This document shows, piece by piece, positions 21,856-29,131 of a DNA stretch of 33,555 bases (position 1 is its first letter; the number at the start of each line of letters is the position of its first letter). Position numbers and translations under genes: made by a program. Origin of the DNA: Clostridia bacterium (GTDB taxonomy: Bacteria; Bacillota; Clostridia; Oscillospirales; QAMX01). The notes under the pieces were generated by a model that searched no databases, had not been told where the DNA came from, and saw only the letters and a program-made list of their open reading frames with translations. The stretch covers positions 1 through 33,555 of the forward strand of contig JAFXIT010000038.1 in the NCBI GenBank assembly GCA_017532825.1. Direction: 5' to 3'.

Positions 21856-22962
21856 ATGAAAAGGCTCTGCGCCGTAATATGTATAATTCTCTGCCTTGGG
21901 TCGATGGTCGTCTCGAGCGCAGACTTTTCCGTCAGCGGTGCAAATGCGGATCTCTCCGAGCTCCGCACCCTCGGTCTTGTCCCCGATGACGTTTCACCCG
22001 AGAAAAAGTTTGCCGTGTACGAGCTTGTGAAATTTGCCTTCCGCCTTAAAAACGTCGGTCAGAGGTTTCCCGGTGAGGCCTACGCCGCCATAGGCCAAGC
22101 TGCAGGGTACGCCGACGTCAATAACCTCGGCGGAGATTTCGTCGGTCTTGCGGGATATTCCATTGCAAACAGACTCTTTGAGCCGAGCTCGGATACCATC
22201 TACGGTATTGCCTCAAACGTCAACGCCGTCCAGCTTGCCTATGTCTGTCTGAGACTGCTCGGAATGGGTGAAAACTACCTTTCGGGACAGTCACAAAGCA
22301 GCCTCCTTGAGCTTGCGACGGTACACGTGTACGGCGGGGAGAGCTTCTCCGACCCTGAAAATACATTTACCTTCAACTCGGTCGCACCGGTGCTTGCATC
22401 ACTTCTTAATGCACGCACGGTAGACGTTGCCGTTATGCCAAATACCCTCTCCATCGTCCGCCGTACCCAGACCATGAACCAGACCCAGTACGGCAGGGTG
22501 TCGGTGACAAACCGAAGGATCGTCTCGCTTGTCGACGGCGGGTATCTTACCGATACGGGGGTGTTTATCCCGGCAGATAGGCCCTCGGAAGACCTGCTTG
22601 GTCTCTTTGCAGACGTTTCGGTGTCAGAAAGCGGAGTCGGTCTTGCCGTTGCTGACAATGCCGATGCGGGACGTGACCGCTGCCACGACAACGTAGCGCT
22701 CTCCCAGAACGGATTTTTACTCCTCGTCCCTGACGACGAGCTTGCATTTATGCGTATCGACGGCAAGGACTACTCGGTATACCTTTCGGCACGTGAGCTG
22801 ATATGGTTTTGCCCTCCGAATTCTACCGAGGCCTACCAGATACCCTGCGGCGAGGTCATGCTTGCCGTGAGCCCCTATTACAACTCCCGTCCGTCCTACA
22901 CAATACGGTGTGTGGTGGATAGGTATGACCGACCGATGTACCTGAGGATATATCCCAAATGA
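21856..22962 (+). CDS. Exported protein of unknown function
   Basis: A 368-residue protein with a signal peptide (MKRLCAVICIILCLGSMVVS). The ATG at 21856 has AAGGAGG upstream and is preferred over a longer frame from 21790 that would include the promoter. Residues about 30-200 have a helical pattern reminiscent of degenerate S-layer repeats (ELRTLGLVPDD, then YADVNNLGGDFVGLAGYSIANR). The C-terminal half is beta-rich (YGRVSVTNRRIVSLVDGGYL; GFLLLVPDDELAFMRIDG). No catalytic motif is recognised. The stop codon overlaps the dusB start (ATGA), and the gene is divergent from the S-layer-like gene at 21699, so a joint role at the cell surface is possible. Confidence 0.75.
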   Translation: MKRLCAVICIILCLGSMVVSSADFSVSGANADLSELRTLGLVPDDVSPEKKFAVYELVKFAFRLKNVGQRFPGEAYAAIGQAAGYADVNNLGGDFVGLAGYSIANRLFEPSSDTIYGIASNVNAVQLAYVCLRLLGMGENYLSGQSQSSLLELATVHVYGGESFSDPENTFTFNSVAPVLASLLNARTVDVAVMPNTLSIVRRTQTMNQTQYGRVSVTNRRIVSLVDGGYLTDTGVFIPADRPSEDLLGLFADVSVSESGVGLAVADNADAGRDRCHDNVALSQNGFLLLVPDDELAFMRIDGKDYSVYLSARELIWFCPPNSTEAYQIPCGEVMLAVSPYYNSRPSYTIRCVVDRYDRPMYLRIYPK

Positions 22963-23904
22963 GCATAAAAATAGGAAACGTAGAGCTCTGCGGCAGTCTC
23001 GGACTTGCGCCTATGGCAGGCGTTGCCGATATGGCCTTCAGACGTGTCTGCAGGGAGCAGGGTGCGGCGTACAGCGTTACCGAGATGGTCAGCGCCAAGG
23101 CGCTCTGCTACGGTGATAAAAAGACCCCGAGACTGCTTGCCCTTGCCCCAAACGAAAAGCCTGCGGCGGCGCAGATTCGGAAGTGAACCCGATTTTTGCG
23201 CCGAGGGCGCACGTATAGCCGCTGAGCTGTCGTCTGCCGACGTGATAGATATAAATATGGGTTGCCCCATGCCGAAGATAGCGGGAAACCGTGAGGGTGC
23301 GTCGCTGATGCTTGATCCAAAGCGTGCCTCAAGGGTCATTTCTGCCGTCGTGGCGGCCATAGACCGTCCCGTAACGGTTAAATTCCGCAAGGGCTACGAT
23401 TCGGAGCATGTCAACTGCGTCGAGTTTGCACGTATGTGCGAGGCCTCGGGGGCAAGCGCGATATGTATCCACGGCAGGACCCGTGAGCAGATGTATTCGG
23501 GACTTGCCGACCTTGACGCCATGGCCGCCGTGGTGGCTGCGGTGAAGATACCCGTAATGGTCAACGGCGACGTTACCGACCTTGCCTCGGCAGAGCGTCT
23601 GCTTGAGTACACCGGAGCGGGGTTTGCATTGGTCGGACGTGCGACGCTTGGAAACCCCTGGCTGTTTGCGGGCAGGGAGCCGTCGTCGGTGGAGGAGAAG
23701 CTTGAGATGCTCCGCCGTCAGACTCGGTATGCTTCCGAGGTCAAGGGAGAAAGGGTCGCCTGCGTGGAAGCCCGCAAGCATGCGGCGTGGTATCTCAAGG
23801 GCGTAAGAAATGCCGCCGCATGGCGTCAAAAAGCGAACGATATCTGCTCTTTTTCAACTTTGGATGCCTTTTGCAGCGGAGTTTCGGCAGATTGTGAGGA
23901 ATAA
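22959..23904 (+). pseudogene. dusB: tRNA-dihydrouridine synthase, frameshifted
   Basis: The family reduces uridine in the D loop of tRNA with an FMN cofactor. The first frame encodes GLAPMAGVADMAFRRVCREQG and VTEMVSAKALCYGDKKT, then stops after AAAQIRK. A second frame resumes with FGSEPDFCAEGARIAAE, and contains the hallmark DINMGCPMPKIA, RPVTVKFRKGYD, ICIHGRTREQMYSG and GRATLGNPWLF. The expected Gln-Ile-Phe-Gly segment is broken at 23175-23178 and is restored if two bases are missing (CAG ATA TTC GGA read as CAG ATT CGG), consistent with loss of one AT unit. It may be a true mutation or an assembly error. Apart from this break the protein looks complete (about 315 residues). The start overlaps the upstream stop by 4 nt. 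Confidence 0.9.
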
Positions 23905-23906
23905 AA

Positions 23907-23941
23907 ATTTCCCGACGGGTATTGATTTTCCGTCGGGAAAT
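23907..23941 (+). terminator. Hairpin after dusB, overlapping the tRNA-Gly(CCC) promoter
   Basis: A perfect 12-bp stem, ATTTCCCGACGG / CCGTCGGGAAAT, has an 11-nt loop that contains the -35 box of the following tRNA promoter. There is no long T-run, so termination is likely but not certain. Confidence 0.6.
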
Positions 23942-23950
23942 ATGTATAAT
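23922..23950 (+). promoter_or_regulatory. Sigma-A promoter of tRNA-Gly(CCC)
   Basis: TTGATT, 17 bp, TATAAT (23945-23950), 14 nt before the tRNA 5' end. Confidence 0.82.
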
Positions 23951-23964
23951 ATACAGGCAAACAG

Positions 23965-24038
<74 letters not shown>

Positions 24039-24039
<1 letters not shown>

Positions 24040-24077
24040 AAAAGAAAAGGAGAGCGCAAGCTCTCCTTTTTCTTTTT
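24039..24077 (+). terminator. Terminator of tRNA-Gly(CCC)
   Basis: A 17-bp stem centred on GGAGAGC-GCAA-GCTCTCC, with A-rich left and T-rich right arms. Near-identical copies recur at 24366-24404 and 28916-28955. Confidence 0.88.
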
Positions 24078-24178
24078 GGTAGGGGCGAGAACGGCGAGTC
24101 TAAGCAAAATACCTGAATGGTTTTTGCCTCGCCGAGCCCTTCCGCAGAAGGGAGAGCCCCGTTTACCGCTCCAAAAAA
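24078..24178 (+). repeat. tRNA-Gly-associated repeat, copy A, ending in a tRNA 3'-end duplicate
   Basis: After the terminator comes GAGAACGGCGAG, then CCTGAATGG, CCGAG, a CCCTTC/GAAGGG hairpin, and finally a perfect 24-nt copy (24154-24177) of the tRNA-Gly 3' end plus CCA and A-run (24020-24043). The block order matches that of the repeat beside tRNA-Gly(GCC) at 10.9-11.06 kb. Confidence 0.8.
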
Positions 24179-24365
24179 TTCCGTACATGCGAGTTGTGCG
24201 GAATTTTTACTTATTACCTCTTCACTCTTCACTTTTCACTAATTTGGCGTGTACGGAATTTTAAGTAAGAGGTAATAGTGAATAGTGAAAAAGTATGGTT
24301 GATTTGCTTTGCAAATCTTTATTTTTTAGTGTTACATTTTTGTAATGTAATATGTAATATGAGCA
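24179..24365. repeat. AT-rich inverted-repeat segment
   Basis: GTGCGGAATTTTTACTTATT, ACCTCTTCACTCTTCACTTT and then GTACGGAATTTTAAGTAAGA, GGTAATAGTGAATAGTGAAA form two partly inverted copies of a GTGAA-rich unit, resembling small non-coding repeats found in other clostridial genomes. A perfect GATTTGC/GCAAATC hairpin follows (24301-24317). No gene is seen. Confidence 0.6.
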
Positions 24366-24460
24366 CAAAAAGAAAAGGAGAGCGCAAGCTCTCCTTTATC
24401 TTTTTGGTAGGGGCGAGAACCGAGCGTCCAAGAGAAACGCCCAAACGGTACCGTATTATC
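24366..24460 (+). repeat. tRNA-Gly-associated repeat, copy B
   Basis: About 55 bp (to 24420) match the terminator and following bases of copy A (24038-24092) with a single mismatch. The next bases, GAACCGAGCGTCCAAGAGAAA, match instead the minus-strand repeat near 10,960-10,980. Copy B has no tRNA in front of it. Confidence 0.8.
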
Positions 24461-24488
24461 ACATTTTTCTTCAAAATATAAAAAACTC

Positions 24489-24519
24489 TTGACTTTGACC
24501 TTGGGTGAGGGTTTATAAT
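24489..24519 (+). promoter_or_regulatory. MerR-type promoter with 19-bp spacer and operator
   Basis: TTGACT (24489-24494) and TATAAT (24514-24519) are separated by 19 bp, the over-long spacing of promoters activated by MerR proteins. An imperfect dyad lies inside it: ACTTTGACC (24492-24500) and GGTGAGGGT (24504-24512), 6 of 9 positions matching. The gene immediately downstream encodes a MerR domain. Confidence 0.75.
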
Positions 24520-24537
24520 ATCATCGAAGGTGATCTT

Positions 24538-26259
24538 ATGAAAATTAACGACGTGGAAAGAATCACTGGCCTTACCCAAAAGGCCATCCGTTTATACGAA
24601 AGCAAGGGACTTATCAGCATAGTAAGAGATGAAAACGGCTATCGAAATTATACGGACGAAGACATAGTTACCTTTAAAACAATAAAGCTGCTCAGAAGCG
24701 TGGGACTATCCATCGCTGATATAAAATTGTATATCTTCGGAGTTGTGGACATCGGCGAGATCATGGATAAAAGAAAATCCGAGATATTAAAGGAAAGCGG
24801 CATCAATTCCGAAAAGTACCGCATCTGCGAAGACATATCGAAGGGAATTGACCTCGACAGATCAAGAGATACGGAGATCCTTACGGAAAACGAAGAAATA
24901 AATTCTACGGAGCACGGAAGCCTTTCGGTGGGTGTGGATATCGGCACGACTACCATCAGCGCCGTCGTATATGACATTGATCACAAGGAGCAGCTTGAAG
25001 CGTATACGGTCCCCCATCACTCTTACGTCTGTTGCGATACGTTCTCGGAGCAAAGCACCTCCGTTATAACGGAAAAAGCAGAAAAGCTGCTGTCACACAT
25101 CATGAAATGCTATACCAACATCGTCAGTATCGGATTATCCGGACAGATGCACGGTATCGTCTATATAGATTCGGACGGAAATCCGATCTCAAATCTGATA
25201 AATTGGCAGGATAAACGGGCGGATCAGCCTATAGCAGAGGGCAAAACGGCCTGCGAGCTTATCCGTATCATTACGGGAAAACAGATCTCGACCGGCTACG
25301 GTATCGCTACGCACTATTACAACCTGCAGAAAGGGTTGGTTCCGGAAAAAGCCGTCGGATTTTGCAGCATTATGGACCTTTTCGGCATGAAAATATGCGG
25401 ACTTAAAAAGGCTGTCACACACACCTCCGTAGCGGCAAGCTTTGGCTTGCTTGACATAAAAAAAGGCGAGTTTTTACTTGATAAGCTATCGTTATTAGGG
25501 ATTGACGGCCGCTTTTTACCGTCGGTCACCGCTGAAAGCCGTGTGATCGGAAGCTGCGAAGGGATACCCGTTACGGTTGCCCTCGGAGATAATCAGGCAA
25601 GCTTTTTGGGTGCTGTCAGCGAGGACCGAGACAGCATCCTGGTCAACATCGGAACGGGCTCACAGATCTCTGCGGTGAGCGAGTATTGCGAGCACGATTC
25701 AGATATCGAGCTCAGGCCGTTTATAGACGGGAAATATCTCGTTTGCGGCTCCGCTCTGTGCGGTGGATATGCCTACTCGATGGTCGAAAATTTTTTCAGG
25801 AGCTATATGGTCAGTGCGGGGATGCAGGATGTGTCTCAGTACAAAACCATAAACCGTCTTGCGCTTGATGCATACCAAAAGGGTGAAAAGGGGCTTGACG
25901 TGGATGTTTCCTTTTTCGGCAAAAGAAGCGATCCCGACAAGAGAGGCTCTGTAAATGCGATCGATCGGGAAAACTTTACTCCGGAGAGGTTGGTGCTTGG
26001 CGTCCTTTGCGGAATGTGTAACGAGCTGTACGAGCTGTACGAAGGCTTTGAGGAAAAGAAGCCGAATATAGTTGCCTCGGGCGGCGGGGTGAGAAGGAAT
26101 CCCGTTCTGAAAAAGCTGATAGAGGACCGCTTCGGCCTGCCTGTGTCTGTGAATGCTACGAAGGAGGAGGCGGCAACGGGAGTGGCGCTGTTCTCGGCAT
26201 ACGTCGTAGGAAGGATCGGGTACGATAACGGTTTTTCGGAATATATAAGCTATGTTTGA
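24538..26259 (+). CDS. MerR regulator fused to sedoheptulokinase-like FGGY kinase
   Basis: A 573-residue fusion. Residues 1-70 form a MerR winged helix (INDVERITGLTQKAIRLYES, then GYRNYTDEDIVTFKTIKLLR). A short helical linker leads to a complete FGGY carbohydrate kinase from about residue 130. It has the phosphate-1 loop GVDIGTTTISAVVYD (Asp134), GLSGQMHGIVY and NLINWQDKRA as in sedoheptulokinase, the catalytic base Asp351 in LGDNQASFLGA, phosphate-2 loop VNIGTGSQIS and adenosine motif ASGGGVRRNP. Active-site residues look intact, so it may be both enzyme and regulator, sensing its sugar or ATP. The start is the ATG at 24538, with AAGGTGA upstream. It has a MerR-type promoter and is followed 15 bp later by a GH32-like gene. 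Confidence 0.9.
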   Translation: MKINDVERITGLTQKAIRLYESKGLISIVRDENGYRNYTDEDIVTFKTIKLLRSVGLSIADIKLYIFGVVDIGEIMDKRKSEILKESGINSEKYRICEDISKGIDLDRSRDTEILTENEEINSTEHGSLSVGVDIGTTTISAVVYDIDHKEQLEAYTVPHHSYVCCDTFSEQSTSVITEKAEKLLSHIMKCYTNIVSIGLSGQMHGIVYIDSDGNPISNLINWQDKRADQPIAEGKTACELIRIITGKQISTGYGIATHYYNLQKGLVPEKAVGFCSIMDLFGMKICGLKKAVTHTSVAASFGLLDIKKGEFLLDKLSLLGIDGRFLPSVTAESRVIGSCEGIPVTVALGDNQASFLGAVSEDRDSILVNIGTGSQISAVSEYCEHDSDIELRPFIDGKYLVCGSALCGGYAYSMVENFFRSYMVSAGMQDVSQYKTINRLALDAYQKGEKGLDVDVSFFGKRSDPDKRGSVNAIDRENFTPERLVLGVLCGMCNELYELYEGFEEKKPNIVASGGGVRRNPVLKKLIEDRFGLPVSVNATKEEAATGVALFSAYVVGRIGYDNGFSEYISYV

Positions 26260-26274
26260 GGAGGACGGATCTGA

Positions 26275-27477
26275 ATGAATATAAAATTAGCATTTAAGGC
26301 GGATAAGATTCCGTTGTATTTCGCTTGGCACAAAAACGGCGCAAAAACACTTGAGGTCGAAGCCCTTGATGGCGTTTTGACGGTGTCGGTACAATACGAT
26401 TACGACCCACGCCCCCTTTCGCTCAGCGGAGAGGTCAAGGTCGGCGACTGCGTAGAGGTCATACTGTTGAGCCACAGAATAGAGCTGTATATCGATCGTG
26501 AGCTCAAGGACGAGGAATGGCCTGCAGGGAACAGACTTTTTTCGATCGGCGACGAGCTTGTACCGAAGGCGGACGTTGAGCTGACTCAGTACCGTGAAGA
26601 AAGCAACGACGATCCCGTCGTCATCTCAAGCTTTGAGAATGCGGAAGGTTGGTCTCCGGGCAAGGGAGTATTCGTGGGCGACTGTATGCCGTACAGACGT
26701 GGGGAGGAGTATCACGTCCTTTATCTGAAGGACAGACATCATCACAAGAGCAAATGGAGCCTCGGTGCACATCAGTGGGAGCACATCTCAACGGAGGACT
26801 TTAAAACATGGCGTATACACCCGATGGCAGTTCCGATAACGGATGCTTCCGAGGGATCTATATGTACGGGCTCTTGGATCAGAAACGGCGATAAGGAATA
26901 TTTATATTACACCGTGAGAATGGGCAGAGGGATACCTGCGCCGATCTGCCGAAGCGTCTCGGACGACGGCTATCACTTTCAAAAAGACACGGCATTCGGC
27001 TTTACCGTTTCACAAAAATATCACGCAGCCAGCGCAAGAGACCCCAAGGTAATAAGGGGCGAGGACGGACTGTTTCATATGTTTTTAACAACCTCCTTGA
27101 GCGAGGATGGCAGAGGTTGTCTTGCCCATTACGTTTCAAAGGATATGGAAGCATGGGAGGATTTCGGTCGGCCGATCTATGTTTCCCCGACTGCGGAGCA
27201 GCCCGAATGCCCCGATTATTTTAAATACAACGGCAGATATTATCTGGTCTTCAGCCTCGAAAGCAGGGCGCATTACATGCTGTCGGATAAGCCCTTTGAG
27301 GATTTTATAATGCCGGACGAGCCTATCATCCCCTGTGCAAGTGTTCCCAAGTGCGCCCTGTGGGAGGGCAGACTTGTCTTTGCAGGGTTCAAAGCGATCG
27401 ACGGGTATGCCGGCACCATGACCTTTAAGGCGGCCGTGTGTAATGAACGAGGCGAGCTTGTTTTTGAGGAGCTGTAA
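26275..27477 (+). CDS. GH32-like glycosidase with N-terminal beta-sandwich
   Basis: A 400-residue intracellular protein. Residues 1 to about 110 look like the beta-sandwich that usually closes GH32 enzymes (VGDCVEVILLSHRIELYIDR), here placed first. The propeller follows with a likely nucleophile Asp136 in VGDCMPY, ARDPKV (Asp256) and the acid/base motif ECPDYF (Glu311). This reversed domain order is uncommon. All three catalytic positions are present, so it is probably active on a fructoside or a related sugar. GAGGAGGA precedes the ATG, 15 bp after the MerR-kinase stop, and the two genes are almost certainly co-transcribed. The product of this enzyme may feed the kinase. Confidence 0.85.
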   Translation: MNIKLAFKADKIPLYFAWHKNGAKTLEVEALDGVLTVSVQYDYDPRPLSLSGEVKVGDCVEVILLSHRIELYIDRELKDEEWPAGNRLFSIGDELVPKADVELTQYREESNDDPVVISSFENAEGWSPGKGVFVGDCMPYRRGEEYHVLYLKDRHHHKSKWSLGAHQWEHISTEDFKTWRIHPMAVPITDASEGSICTGSWIRNGDKEYLYYTVRMGRGIPAPICRSVSDDGYHFQKDTAFGFTVSQKYHAASARDPKVIRGEDGLFHMFLTTSLSEDGRGCLAHYVSKDMEAWEDFGRPIYVSPTAEQPECPDYFKYNGRYYLVFSLESRAHYMLSDKPFEDFIMPDEPIIPCASVPKCALWEGRLVFAGFKAIDGYAGTMTFKAAVCNERGELVFEEL

Positions 27478-27525
27478 TTTTGCGTCCGATTTGCTGCGGT
27501 GTGTGCCGCTTCCTGCATTCCGATA

Positions 27526-27554
27526 TTGCTTAAAACAGCAAAATATGTTATAAT
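27526..27554 (+). promoter_or_regulatory. Sigma-A promoter of the tail-anchored protein gene
   Basis: TTGCTT, 17 bp, TATAAT (27549-27554), 63 bp before the ATG at 27618. Confidence 0.7.
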
Positions 27555-27617
27555 CAAGACCAACAAACGGCGCAGGCGAAAATATACCGTCTGCGAGATT
27601 GAAATGTGGGGATATTT

Positions 27618-28805
27618 ATGGTAAAGGACATAAACGTAAACATTTCGTATGCGTTTTATTATTCGTCCGGAGCGTTTTCAAGCGGGGAGATGTTTTTGAA
27701 CCGTGTAAAGGGACTGTTCGGCTCGGTAACGGTATATGACGAGGATATGCAGACCGACGATCCCAACATAAAGGATATGCAGACCGCCCAAAAATTTCTC
27801 CGCGGCGGCGGACAGACCTATAAGGTCTACCGAGCCTTCATAAACGACATCCGCCTCGGTGCGGACGAAAAAGGCCCCCAACGGTTTTGCATTATGTGCA
27901 CCTACTTTGAGGAATCGGACATTATATCCATTTCCTTCCACTATGAGCTGAAGGGAATAACCTCGGACGAGGTCATAGCCGTCCGCCAGTCGGGAGTACA
28001 CGTTGAGTATGAGTCTGCAGACGGCAGGCTTTCCTGCAGTGCCATTGCCACCAAGATAAGGACCGACCTCGGTCTTTCGGTGCACGACGAGTCCAGCACC
28101 CTCATCGAGATCACCAAATTCGGCGACTACGACAGTCTATCTAAGATAGAGCAGGAGAAGAAAAATCTTCTCTACGGTATGCTTTCGGGCGACGAGGGAT
28201 ACGAGTTCGTACCCGACGAGCTGGTCGACCAGCGTCTTGCCCTTAGTTGGGGCAGCCGAGACTTTATTCGCATATACGCCGCCAAGCAGGCATTTCTATT
28301 CGTAAATCTTATCAAAACGCCCCATCAAAGGGAGTACCTTGACAGGCAGATACGCTTTGGCACTGCGACCTACGGCGGTTGTGACCCCTACTTCTTTATG
28401 GAGGAATGTCCGTTGACGGTCAACCACGGCATTCTTTTCTCGGTAGAGTTTGTAATGGTGCTGAAGGCGCTTGTAAACGAGGTGCTGATGTTCCAGACAA
28501 AGCACAGAAAGAGAGTGCATGCGTCCTACTACAAGCGCATCCGTGAGACACGTGAATTCAGACGCAAGATAATAAAGGTCCTTGAAAAGGTCGAGCAGAC
28601 CCAGATCGCCGAGATAGGGGAGCTGAGCGCCGTGTTGCTCAACAGTCAGCACGTTGCGCCCATTATCGAAGAAGTCAAGTACCTCCTTGAGCTGCTCGAG
28701 GGAGACCTGTCGCTTATATACTCCGAGCGAAACAACGCCATGGTCACGGTGCTTACCGTACTGGGACTTTTGCTTGCGGTATGGCAGGTGCTTTTAGCGT
28801 TGTGA
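27618..28805 (+). CDS. Uncharacterised C-tail-anchored protein
   Basis: A 395-residue protein not assigned to a known family. The N-terminal 250 residues are mixed alpha/beta and soluble (VKDINVNISYAFYYSSGAFS; TYKVYRAFINDIRLG). From about residue 290 there is a long charged helical region (HRKRVHASYYKRIRETREFR, EFRRKIIKVLEKVEQTQIAE). The protein ends in one hydrophobic helix (MVTVLTVLGLLLAVWQVLLAL) preceded by SERNNA, a layout similar to RMD1- or CorA-like proteins, but the CorA GMN motif is absent. The start is the ATG at 27618 with GGGGAT upstream; a GTG at 27606 is possible. It has its own promoter, and its base use resembles the housekeeping flank rather than the kinase operon. Confidence 0.7.
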   Translation: MVKDINVNISYAFYYSSGAFSSGEMFLNRVKGLFGSVTVYDEDMQTDDPNIKDMQTAQKFLRGGGQTYKVYRAFINDIRLGADEKGPQRFCIMCTYFEESDIISISFHYELKGITSDEVIAVRQSGVHVEYESADGRLSCSAIATKIRTDLGLSVHDESSTLIEITKFGDYDSLSKIEQEKKNLLYGMLSGDEGYEFVPDELVDQRLALSWGSRDFIRIYAAKQAFLFVNLIKTPHQREYLDRQIRFGTATYGGCDPYFFMEECPLTVNHGILFSVEFVMVLKALVNEVLMFQTKHRKRVHASYYKRIRETREFRRKIIKVLEKVEQTQIAEIGELSAVLLNSQHVAPIIEEVKYLLELLEGDLSLIYSERNNAMVTVLTVLGLLLAVWQVLLAL

Positions 28806-29043
28806 TAAAGGGATCGTTTAATGGGCGCGAAACGAACGAAAAACGGATTTCGGGAGTTCTGTGCTTGATACTGTCAGGGCAGAGACGATAACGATGAGCC
28901 CCGTTTGCCGTTCCAAAAGGAAAAGGAGAGCGCAAGCCCTCCTTTTTATTTTTTTGCAGGGGAGAGAACGGCGAGGCTAAGTAAATCACCCGGATGGGTG
29001 CCGAAAAGATTTTGGAAGCGTGTAAAGCTGTTTATATGTTTAT
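28806..29043 (+). repeat. tRNA-Gly-associated repeat, copy C, with tRNA 3'-end remnant
   Basis: This gene-free stretch contains a 23-nt stretch at 28896-28918 that matches the 3' end of tRNA-Gly(CCC) with two changes. It is followed by the GGAGAGC-GCAA-GC(C/T)CTCC terminator hairpin and GAGAACGGCGAGGCTAAG, in the same order as at 24020-24100. Nothing recognisable lies in 28806-28890. The hairpin may end transcription of the tail-anchored protein gene. Confidence 0.75.
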
Positions 29044-29065
29044 ATGTTGAAAAGAGGGAGAATCT

Positions 29066-29131
29066 ATGGTATATTTAATAAAAGAGAAGCAGATATTGTT
29101 TTGTCAGATCAAGGAGAATTTAGCAGTATGA
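29066..29131 (+). CDS. 21-codon upstream ORF coupled to the GH31 gene
   Basis: The frame reads MVYLIKEKQILFC, then QIKENLAV, and stops at a TGA that overlaps the GH31 ATG (ATGA). It has a strong AGAGGGAG ribosome binding site 6 nt upstream, better than that of the GH31 gene. It may be a translated leader that drives coupled translation, or the tail of a decayed gene. No family is recognised. Confidence 0.35.
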   Translation: MVYLIKEKQILFCQIKENLAV

